Part shown: positions 42,098 to 49,591 of the stretch, in pieces
Position numbering within the stretch: position 1 is the stretch's first letter
Layout of the letters: every line of letters begins with the position of its first letter
DNA from: Chitinophagales bacterium
GTDB taxonomy: Bacteria; Bacteroidota; Bacteroidia; Chitinophagales; Chitinophagaceae
DNA length: 52,563 nucleotides
Assembly: GCA_015654695.1 (NCBI GenBank)
Contig: JAATGJ010000085.1
Coordinates: 1 to 52,563 of the forward strand
Reading direction: 5' to 3'
Notes under the pieces: generated by a model
What the model was told of the DNA's origin: nothing
What the model saw: the letters and a program-made list of their open reading frames with translations, nothing else
Database searches by the model: none
Made by a program: the position numbers and the translations under genes

Positions 42098-43159
42098 CTA
42101 CCATCTCAGCAACACACTCCCCCACGTAAACCCACTCCCAAAAGCCGCTAAACAAATAAGATCGCCTTCTTTTATTTTTCCTTCTTCCCATGCTTCGCAT
42201 AAAGCAATAGGAACAGAGGCGGCTGTAGTGTTGCCATATTTCTGAATATTATTATGTACCTGGTCGTCTCGCAAGTTCAATTTCTGTTGTACAAATTGTG
42301 CAATGCGGAGATTGGCCTGGTGAGGGATAAGAAGCCGGAGGTCGGAAGTCTGAAGACCGTTTTTATCCAGGGCCTCCAAGATCACTTCAGGAAACTTTAT
42401 AATGGCTTTTTTAAAAACAGCAGGGCCATCCATATTAGGAAATACCTGCGCTTTATCTATCATGGCATGGCTGAAAAACATTTCACCGATCTCTGCTTCC
42501 TCAAAGTCAGCATATTTTTCCGGCTTCCAGTGATTGGCATGTGTACCTGGATTGAACATGGCTAATATCTCTGCGCTTTCACCATCACTGTGTAAATGGG
42601 TGGAAAGGATTCCTTGTCCTGAGCTTGCCGAAGGATTGGCGCTTGGTTGAAGAACAACAGCCCCTGCACCATCACCAAAGATGACAGATACATTTCTTCC
42701 TCTTGTACTGAAGTCAAGACCAAAAGAATGTTTCTCGGAACCGACCACCAGTATATTTTTATACATACCTGTTTTGATAAACTGGTCGGCCACACTCAAT
42801 GCATATATAAAACCGCTGCATTGATTACGGATATCCAGTGCGCCGATCTCTTTCATCTTCATGGCCCGTTGCAGCAATACACCGCAACCGGGAAAATAAT
42901 AATCAGGGCAAAGAGTAGCAAAGACAATAAAGTCAATATCCTGCGGTGTAATGCCTGCTCTTTCAATAGCGATGGTTGCAGCCTCCACTCCCATCGTAGT
43001 AGTAGTTTCTTCTGTACGATGGGCATAGCGGCGTTCTTTGATACCGGTTCTTTCCTGTATCCATTCATCGCTGGTGTCCATATACTTCAGCAGGTCATTA
43101 TTAGTAACAACATTTGAAGGAACATACATACCGATACCGGCGATCTTTGTGCGGTGCAT
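42098..43159 (-). CDS. fabH: beta-ketoacyl-ACP synthase III (FabH) with an in-frame repeat insertion
   Basis: The 353-residue condensing enzyme starts fatty-acid synthesis by joining acyl-CoA and malonyl-ACP. The catalytic triad is visible: Cys114 (NQCSGF), His280 (IPHQANLRI) and Asn310 (KYGNTTAAS). GDGAGAVVL (162-170) is the family motif. Directly after it the protein contains an extra NPSASSGQ, encoded by a 25-base copy of a common dispersed repeat (42611-42635). The insertion keeps the frame and lies in a surface loop between strands, so the enzyme is probably active. It is a single gene, not in a fab operon. Confidence 0.93.
   Translation of the reverse strand: MHRTKIAGIGMYVPSNVVTNNDLLKYMDTSDEWIQERTGIKERRYAHRTEETTTTMGVEAATIAIERAGITPQDIDFIVFATLCPDYYFPGCGVLLQRAMKMKEIGALDIRNQCSGFIYALSVADQFIKTGMYKNILVVGSEKHSFGLDFSTRGRNVSVIFGDGAGAVVLQPSANPSASSGQGILSTHLHSDGESAEILAMFNPGTHANHWKPEKYADFEEAEIGEMFFSHAMIDKAQVFPNMDGPAVFKKAIIKFPEVILEALDKNGLQTSDLRLLIPHQANLRIAQFVQQKLNLRDDQVHNNIQKYGNTTAASVPIALCEAWEEGKIKEGDLICLAAFGSGFTWGSVLLRW
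42611..42635. repeat. dispersed palindromic repeat inside fabH
   Basis: The 25-base TCCTT...AAGGA element, with core GTCCTGAGCTTGCCGAAG, is the widespread repeat often seen translated as LRQAQDK. The outer five bases are inverted complements. It sits in frame within fabH and adds eight or nine residues. Confidence 0.75.
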
Positions 43160-43303
43160 AGCAAACGTTTAAGAAAAGGAAGATAGGAAATCCATGCCAA
43201 ACGGAACGAGTTGTGCAGGAATTGGTTGGGCAGGTGATCATATTTTAATTTACCATCTTTTAAATGCCATAAATCTCTATATTCGGAATATAATTGCAGT
43301 TGT

Positions 43304-44434
43304 ATGAATAACCCTCCTCAAAGGTTCCTGGCGCTGGATGTATTGCGTGGCATGACTATCTGTTTCATGATAATCGTCAATACTCCCGGTAATGGCGCTA
43401 CCAGTTATGCCGCATTGCAACATGCGCATTGGAACGGATTTACACCCACCGATCTTGTGTTCCCAACTTTTATGTTCGTGGTGGGCAATGCACTGAGTTT
43501 TGTGGCAAAGAAATGGGCAGGTCTTTCTGACGGGCAGGTATTCTGGAAAATTTTTAAAAGAGCATTCATCATTTTTTTATTAGGCTACCTGATGTACTGG
43601 TTTCCTTTTGTTCATTGGAATCAACAGGGAGAACTGGAAGCAAATCCCTTTTCACATACACGGATCATGGGTGTGCTGCAACGTATCGCCCTCGGTTATT
43701 TTTTCGCGGCATTAATGGTGCGTTACCTGAAAACTTCCACCATCATCCGGTTATCTGTCGTTTTCCTGCTGGTATACTGGCTTATTCTTTTATTATTCGG
43801 AGATAAAGCTGATCCTTATAATATGATCACGAACGCAGGTGCCAGGCTTGACCTCTGGCTGTTTGGAGAAAATCATTTGTATCATGGAGAAGGCGTGGCT
43901 TTTGACCCGGAAGGATTGCTGAGTACATTACCTGCCATTGCCAATGTAACGTTTGGTTATGCAGCAGGAAAGTGGATACAGGAAAAGGGCAATACTTATG
44001 AAGGATTAGCCAAATTATTATTGACGGGAGCATTACTGATTGCACTGGCGCTATTATGGGATATAAGTTTCCCGATCAATAAGAAACTATGGACAGGAAG
44101 CTTTGTGCTGTTGACTGTAGGAATTGATTGTGTGCTGATCACTGCATTATTATATGTCATTGGGTTTTTAAAGATTTCCAAAGGGACTTATTTTTTTGAA
44201 GTGTTTGGCAAAAATCCATTGTTCATTTATCTATTATCAGAACTGGGAGTCACCTTGCTTTGGTTCTTTCCCATAGGAGAAAAGCGTCAACCATTGTATT
44301 CGTGGCTGTATGATAATGTCTTCAAACATGCAGGTGATTACTTCGGATCTTTTTTATTTGCCATCAGTGTAATGCTGGTATGCTGGCTGGTGGGATATGT
44401 GCTGGATAAAAGAAAGATGTACATACGGGTTTGA
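43304..44434 (+). CDS. DUF5009 / HGSNAT-like membrane acyltransferase
   Basis: The 376-residue protein has about ten transmembrane helices and the N-terminal motif FLALDVLRGMTICFMIIVN, followed by HWNGFTPTDLVFPTFMFVVGN, characteristic of DUF5009 proteins related to heparan-alpha-glucosaminide N-acetyltransferase. The conserved H-W-x-G-x-T-x-x-D-x-x-F-P segment holds the likely catalytic residues. Such enzymes acetylate amino sugars across the membrane, in bacteria perhaps wall or glycan sugars during uptake. The donor is acetyl-CoA by family knowledge. Its stop immediately abuts the convergent alpha/beta hydrolase stop. Confidence 0.88.
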   Translation: MNNPPQRFLALDVLRGMTICFMIIVNTPGNGATSYAALQHAHWNGFTPTDLVFPTFMFVVGNALSFVAKKWAGLSDGQVFWKIFKRAFIIFLLGYLMYWFPFVHWNQQGELEANPFSHTRIMGVLQRIALGYFFAALMVRYLKTSTIIRLSVVFLLVYWLILLLFGDKADPYNMITNAGARLDLWLFGENHLYHGEGVAFDPEGLLSTLPAIANVTFGYAAGKWIQEKGNTYEGLAKLLLTGALLIALALLWDISFPINKKLWTGSFVLLTVGIDCVLITALLYVIGFLKISKGTYFFEVFGKNPLFIYLLSELGVTLLWFFPIGEKRQPLYSWLYDNVFKHAGDYFGSFLFAISVMLVCWLVGYVLDKRKMYIRV

Positions 44435-45433
44435 TCAATGCTGAACAGGATATAGTTTTAATATATCTGCAGCAAATTTCGCACATTCCTCTTCCACTTT
44501 CTTTACATCTTTTGATTTGATAGATGAGCCAATAACATGATCGCCGGCATCGGGAATGGCTACCATTCTTTTTAAATTTTCAGACGTACCCAGTTGGGTA
44601 AACATCCTTTTCATAGCTGATACCTTGACTACCTTATCCTGGTGATCTTCATCTTTAAAGTAATAAAGAACGAGTGACGGTTGTTTCACTTTTGAAAATG
44701 TGGATTCTTTCATGGTTGTTTCCAGTAACTCCTGCACCTGCACTACTGCTTCCATCCGGTATTGATAGTTCCAGTATTTTTTATATAGGACTGAACTGTC
44801 AGCAGCAGTATTATATGTCCCTTTTACCAGGTGGGCGATCTGCAACCCCCAGTGGTTGTTTGCCACCCAGGCAAGCGGATCATTGATAGCGATATTGGGA
44901 GAAAGCAAAATAAGCCCGGCGATCTCAGGATATTCCGCCGCCAGTTTTAATGCCAGTGTCCCGCCGGTGGAAGTGGCCATTACAATTACTTTTTTTCCTA
45001 ATTGTTTGGCAACTGAATAAGCTTCTTTAGCGGAGTTCCAATACCTGTCGGCAGTAAAAGTCAGTAACGGCTCGGTAGTATCCACTCCATGATCTGCCAG
45101 ACGGCTGAGGAATAAATTGCATCCAAATTTTTTGGCGAAATCAATATGTACAGGGTCGCCTTCTTCCTGGCTGGCGGAAAAGCCATGCAGGTACACGACC
45201 GCATATTCTGTTTGTTCTTTGGCAGAATCATTGACCCAGATAATTCTCGCCTGGTTATCCGGTTTCAGTTTATGTAAAGCTTCATGATCGCTGACATATG
45301 TTACCAGGGCTGCGGGTTCCGAAGGCACAGCCGGAAGGTCTTTTGTGAATTTGGGAGAACCGGGTCTGGGGCCGAGAAAATAAACGACTATCAGAATTAA
45401 AATGATGACGGCAAGCCATTTAAGGAGCTTCAT
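44435..45433 (-). CDS. membrane-anchored alpha/beta hydrolase
   Basis: The 332-residue protein has an N-terminal anchor (LAVIILILIVVYFLG) and an alpha/beta-hydrolase domain. YLHGFSASQ (81-89) is the oxyanion region, the nucleophile is Ser155 in VMATSTGGTL, the acid is in YYFKDEDHQ and the histidine in AGDHVIGS. The elbow is A-T-S-T-G rather than G-x-S-x-G, a known variation. It is probably a periplasm-facing esterase or lipase-like enzyme; the substrate is unknown. It is divergent from typA across 126 bases and ends on the base next to the DUF5009 stop. Confidence 0.85.
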   Translation of the reverse strand: MKLLKWLAVIILILIVVYFLGPRPGSPKFTKDLPAVPSEPAALVTYVSDHEALHKLKPDNQARIIWVNDSAKEQTEYAVVYLHGFSASQEEGDPVHIDFAKKFGCNLFLSRLADHGVDTTEPLLTFTADRYWNSAKEAYSVAKQLGKKVIVMATSTGGTLALKLAAEYPEIAGLILLSPNIAINDPLAWVANNHWGLQIAHLVKGTYNTAADSSVLYKKYWNYQYRMEAVVQVQELLETTMKESTFSKVKQPSLVLYYFKDEDHQDKVVKVSAMKRMFTQLGTSENLKRMVAIPDAGDHVIGSSIKSKDVKKVEEECAKFAADILKLYPVQH

Positions 45434-45505
45434 ATAGCTGGTTTTGATAAAACTAATATAATTCCCGTTTAAAGTGGATTAACGCTCTATTAAATGTCTG
45501 TTTCG

Positions 45506-45537
45506 TTTGCTCCCCCCGCCTAATTAGCGTACCTTCG
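45506..45537 (+). promoter_or_regulatory. typA: Bacteroidota-type promoter of typA
   Basis: TTTG (45506-45509) and TACCTTCG (45530-45537, one base off TAnnTTTG) are separated by 20 bases, the spacing expected for the -33 and -7 elements. Transcription would begin about 17 bases before the ATG at 45560. Confidence 0.55.
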
Positions 45538-45559
45538 CCGCTCGTTAGAAATTGAGAAT

Positions 45560-47371
45560 ATGGAAATAAGAAATATAGCTATTATAGCCCACGTTGACCA
45601 TGGTAAAACTACACTGGTTGATAAGATATTACATACCACTAAAGTATTCCGGGAAAACCAGGATACCGGCGACCTGATCATGGACAGCAATGACCTGGAA
45701 AGGGAACGTGGTATTACCATTTTTAGCAAGAACGCCGCTGTGGTATATAAAGGCGTTAAGATCAATGTAATTGATACTCCGGGTCACGCCGACTTCGGGG
45801 GTGAAGTGGAAAGGGTATTGAAAATGGCTGATGGGGTATGTTTACTGGTAGATGCCTTTGAAGGCCCTATGCCGCAGACAAGATTTGTATTGCAAAAAGC
45901 ATTGCAGTTAAACCTGAAACCGATCGTTATCATCAATAAAGTGGACAAACCAAACTGCCGTCCGGATGAAGTGCATGATGCGATATTTGAATTGTTCTTC
46001 AACCTGGATGCAACAGAGGAACAATTGAATTTTCCTACTTTCTATGGAAGTGGAAAAAATGGTTGGTTCAATGATTCATTGGAACAGATAGATAATATCA
46101 ATCCTTTACTGGATGGTATCATTAAATACGTGCCGCCACCCAAAGTAAATGAAGGCCCGGTGCAAATGCAGATCACTTCATTGGATTATTCTTCTTTCCT
46201 GGGTCGTATCGCAGTAGGAAAAGTAAACCGTGGCGTGCTGAAAGAAGGCCAGCAGATTGTGTTGATGCAGGCTGACGGATCTATAAAGAAAACGAAAGTA
46301 AGAGAGCTGTATGTGTTTGAAGGAATGGGTAAGAAAAAAGTAACGGAAGTAATTGCCGGCGACCTTTGTGCGGTAGTGGGTATTGAAGGTTTTAATATCG
46401 GCGATACACTTGCAGATGCAGAAAACCCTGAAGCATTGGCAGTGATCAGTGTGGATGAACCAACGATGAACATGTTGTTTTCGGTAAACAATTCACCCTT
46501 TTTTGGTAAGGATGGTAAGTTTGTTACATCCCGTCACCTTCGTGACAGGCTGATGAAAGAGACAGAAAAGAACCTGGCGCTTAAAGTAGAAGACAGTGAA
46601 GAAGGAGACAGCCTGATCGTATATGGCCGTGGTATTCTTCACTTAGGTATATTGATAGAAACTATGCGCCGCGAAGGATATGAACTGACAATAGGCCAGC
46701 CGCAGGTAATTGTAAAAGAGATCAACGGTAAAAAAAGTGAGCCTTATGAAGTATTGGTAGTAGATGTGCCGCAGGAATTTGCCAGTAAAGTAATTGATCT
46801 TGTATCCCGCCGGAAAGGTGAGATGCTGGTGATGGAAACTAAAGGATCCATGCAACACCTTGAATTTGAAATCCCATCGAGGGGATTGATCGGCTTGCGT
46901 ACACAAATGCTTACGGCTACCACAGGCGAAGCCGTAATGGCACACCGGTTTACGGAATACAAACCCTGGAAAGGCCCGATACCCGGAAGGAGTAACGGTG
47001 TATTGCTTTCCAAGAACCAGGACAAAACAACCGGTTATTCCATTGATAAATTACAGGACAGGGGAAGTTTCTTTGTAGATGCGGGTGAAGAAGTATATGC
47101 AGGGCAGATCATTGCGGAGAATATCAAACCCGGTGACCTGGTAGTAAATGCTACGGAACCTAAAAAATTGACCAACCACCGTGCCAGTGGTAGTGATGAC
47201 GCTACCCGAATAGCGCCCAAAACGATCATGTCATTGGAAGAATGTATGGAATATATACAGCAGGATGAGTGCATAGAGGTAACTCCCAACTTTATCCGTA
47301 TGCGTAAAGTGATATTGAATGAAGATGAAAGAAAGAAAGTGCAGAAGAAGATGGAGTCGCAGGCGGTATAA
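45560..47371 (+). CDS. typA: translational GTPase TypA/BipA
   Basis: This 603-residue ribosome-binding GTPase of the EF-G family is involved in ribosome assembly and stress or cold growth. GTPase motifs are G1 AHVDHGKTTL (10-19), the switch region RERGITIFSKN, DTPGHADFGGEVERVL, and NKVD. Domain II, the EF-G-like domains III and V (GRGILHLGILIETMRREG, PSRGLIGLRTQML) and the BipA-specific C-terminal domain follow, ending in EDERKKVQKK. The length is normal. It has a good promoter upstream and a strong terminator downstream. Confidence 0.96.
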   Translation: MEIRNIAIIAHVDHGKTTLVDKILHTTKVFRENQDTGDLIMDSNDLERERGITIFSKNAAVVYKGVKINVIDTPGHADFGGEVERVLKMADGVCLLVDAFEGPMPQTRFVLQKALQLNLKPIVIINKVDKPNCRPDEVHDAIFELFFNLDATEEQLNFPTFYGSGKNGWFNDSLEQIDNINPLLDGIIKYVPPPKVNEGPVQMQITSLDYSSFLGRIAVGKVNRGVLKEGQQIVLMQADGSIKKTKVRELYVFEGMGKKKVTEVIAGDLCAVVGIEGFNIGDTLADAENPEALAVISVDEPTMNMLFSVNNSPFFGKDGKFVTSRHLRDRLMKETEKNLALKVEDSEEGDSLIVYGRGILHLGILIETMRREGYELTIGQPQVIVKEINGKKSEPYEVLVVDVPQEFASKVIDLVSRRKGEMLVMETKGSMQHLEFEIPSRGLIGLRTQMLTATTGEAVMAHRFTEYKPWKGPIPGRSNGVLLSKNQDKTTGYSIDKLQDRGSFFVDAGEEVYAGQIIAENIKPGDLVVNATEPKKLTNHRASGSDDATRIAPKTIMSLEECMEYIQQDECIEVTPNFIRMRKVILNEDERKKVQKKMESQAV

Positions 47372-47391
47372 AAAATTGTATTGAAAATAAT

Positions 47392-47426
47392 AAAATGCCT
47401 TCTCGTAAAAACGGGAAGGCATTTTT
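47392..47426. terminator. bidirectional terminator after typA
   Basis: A 15-bp stem (47392-47406 with 47411-47425, one G-U) has an AAAA tetraloop. The A-rich 5' arm and T-rich 3' arm make it an intrinsic terminator in both directions. It lies 20 bases after typA and about 75 bases from the end of the convergent T9SS cargo gene. Confidence 0.9.
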
Positions 47427-47501
47427 ATTATGTATGTGTTATCACATGGGATTAATTCTCTTAACAGATTAGCCAGAATTTTTTTTGGGTACTGCCCGGA
47501 A

Positions 47502-49418
47502 TTAACGGATAATAAGCCGTTTGGCTACTCCATCAATTTTAATAATATAAACACCGGAAGGTAATAATGGAAGAGCAACTTCAATGATGCCTTGATTTGT
47601 AATGGCTCTTTTTTGCCAGATCAGTTTTCCGGATATATCTGATAAAGTTAGTGCGGAACCCGGTGAGACGCCTGTTATAAACATCTTTTTGCTGGCCGGA
47701 TTGGGATAAATAGTAATGTCTTTATTTTTTCCCGGAACATATATTCTTTGAACAGGTGAATAAACAAGTGCGCTACTTTTTTTGATGATCTTAATTCTGT
47801 AAAGATAATAGCCCGGATGCGGAGAAAGATCAACCGCCTGGTAAATTATAGTACCTTCTACGGCTACCTGTTCAGCAATCTTTGTCCATCCAGTTCCATT
47901 ATTTGACCGCTCAATCAAAAACCGGTTGATTGTTTCAGGTTGAGGTACTTTCCAGTTCAGCCATGTTTGCTCATTTGCAAAACGTGCAGTGAAAGAGCTT
48001 AGTTCAACAGGTAACAAAACAGAGCAATATGAGTTCGCGAGCACCAATGAACTGAAGTAGGTATAATTGGGAATGATCAATCCGTCTGCACCCGCCGCTG
48101 ACGGAACCACAGCGGCGCAGGAGGCATCGCGACCTGTTTCCGGACCTGCAGCACCACCCGTTACTGTTACGGGGATGGCAGGTGTAGCACCTGAAAAGTA
48201 GATGACACCGCCGCTACCACCACCACCAGCACCATAACACCGGCCTATATTACCACCATCAGCCTCTGTTCCCCCCTGTGCCCCGTTGGATTCAACAGTT
48301 GTTGTTCCTATATAGTTATCGACATCTAAGATAATAGTGCCACCGGCACCGGCACCCGAAGCGCCATCGGATGCTGCGGGTCCACCAACCTGGCCGTTCG
48401 CAGATATTTTATAGCTATTGCCCGTTAGATTTTCAGCCTGAATAAAAATAATACCGCCTCCATGCCCGCCGCCATTAGAAGAGACGAGATTATTATTGAC
48501 ATGACCTGCACCACCACCACCACCCATGAAAATTTTTTTTCCTCCATGGCTGCTTAATGCTTTTCCCGCTCTGCCTGCAATTGTTACAGTACACCCGGTG
48601 GTACTTGAATTGCCACCACCATCTCCCCCGGAACTAAGATTAGCGCCACCGGCGCCACCATTATTATGATTATTACCACCACCACCACCATTGGCCGGAG
48701 CACCCCTTCCTCCGCTGAATGCCGCAGTAATATCAAATACCCCTTCCCCTTTAAAAGATCCGCTTTGCGGAGAAGTATTATTCGCATTATAGTACCAGCC
48801 CATGGGAGCTCCGGCATTGCTGCATGTTCCGCTGCTGACAATATATGCACCACCCCGGTAGCCACTCATATCTGCAAAAATGGGTGCGTTTAAAACAAGG
48901 TCCTGTTCAACATGAATCGCCAGCACCCCACCTGTACCGTTTGTATTATTCCACGGTGCGGCTTTCAATGTATCCGTTACTGTTGCTGAAACATATTCTG
49001 GTATTCTAACCAGTTGCACTTTATCGGTAACGGTGTATTGATTTAAAAACATGAAAACAAAAAAAACGGAGTCGCCTCTTAGGTAACAAATAGTTCCTAT
49101 CTCGTAGTTGCCTGCATTATTAAGACTGGTAGTATCTCCAAATGCACTACTGTTGGACGTATTAATAGTCGCCCCCTTCATTTGTACAATCATGGCTTTG
49201 TCACCCTGGGCTAAACCCGCAACTGTATTTAATCGTACACAGGCTTTTGCCGGGACCACATCTATTACCTGGTAATAGCTGTTGACGATACCGCTTATAT
49301 TCGTTTGGGCAAAAGAATACAATGAAAGAAATACCAGGCCTGGAAGTATAATAAGCCAGTGGCTGATTTTCCGGTTAACCACAAGCGGCGTAAGTAAGCA
49401 AAATTTCCTTGTCGCCAT
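47502..49418 (-). CDS. glycine-rich secreted protein with T9SS type A sorting domain
   Basis: The 638-residue protein has a signal peptide (to about 38, LYSFAQ) and a long N-terminal beta region. A strikingly Gly-rich middle (about 235-440, with repeated GGGGG, GGHGGG and GAGGANL runs) follows, then a fibronectin-like segment (VELSSFTARFANEQTWLNWKV, 488 on). The type IX secretion C-terminal domain comes last (DITIYPNPASKKMFITG, LSGKLI-type strand, VYIIKIDGVAKRLIIR). It should be exported by T9SS and anchored on the cell surface. The Gly-rich part may form a poly-glycine-II-like or flexible array. It is an adhesin or matrix protein by analogy only. Confidence 0.88.
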   Translation of the reverse strand: MATRKFCLLTPLVVNRKISHWLIILPGLVFLSLYSFAQTNISGIVNSYYQVIDVVPAKACVRLNTVAGLAQGDKAMIVQMKGATINTSNSSAFGDTTSLNNAGNYEIGTICYLRGDSVFFVFMFLNQYTVTDKVQLVRIPEYVSATVTDTLKAAPWNNTNGTGGVLAIHVEQDLVLNAPIFADMSGYRGGAYIVSSGTCSNAGAPMGWYYNANNTSPQSGSFKGEGVFDITAAFSGGRGAPANGGGGGNNHNNGGAGGANLSSGGDGGGNSSTTGCTVTIAGRAGKALSSHGGKKIFMGGGGGAGHVNNNLVSSNGGGHGGGIIFIQAENLTGNSYKISANGQVGGPAASDGASGAGAGGTIILDVDNYIGTTTVESNGAQGGTEADGGNIGRCYGAGGGGSGGVIYFSGATPAIPVTVTGGAAGPETGRDASCAAVVPSAAGADGLIIPNYTYFSSLVLANSYCSVLLPVELSSFTARFANEQTWLNWKVPQPETINRFLIERSNNGTGWTKIAEQVAVEGTIIYQAVDLSPHPGYYLYRIKIIKKSSALVYSPVQRIYVPGKNKDITIYPNPASKKMFITGVSPGSALTLSDISGKLIWQKRAITNQGIIEVALPLLPSGVYIIKIDGVAKRLIIR

Positions 49419-49591
49419 AAAGGTAAAATAGTAATTATATTCTGCTTCTGAAAGCGTAGATCTTTCAGGAGAAACCGGTCATCCGCTCAGAAAACAGGTC
49501 AGGCACTCAGCATTTTACCCGTTTACTCGGTATCCATGAGCCGCAGGAAGGAAAAACCTATTTTTATAAAAGGTAAAAATTCCCTGCTGAT

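Noticed and set aside
42330-42365. Second dispersed repeat in fabH (GGTCGGAAGTCTGAAGACC word)
   Set aside because: The encoded GLQTSDLRLLIPHQAN matches normal FabH sequence before the catalytic His, so the resemblance to intergenic repeats is probably chance.
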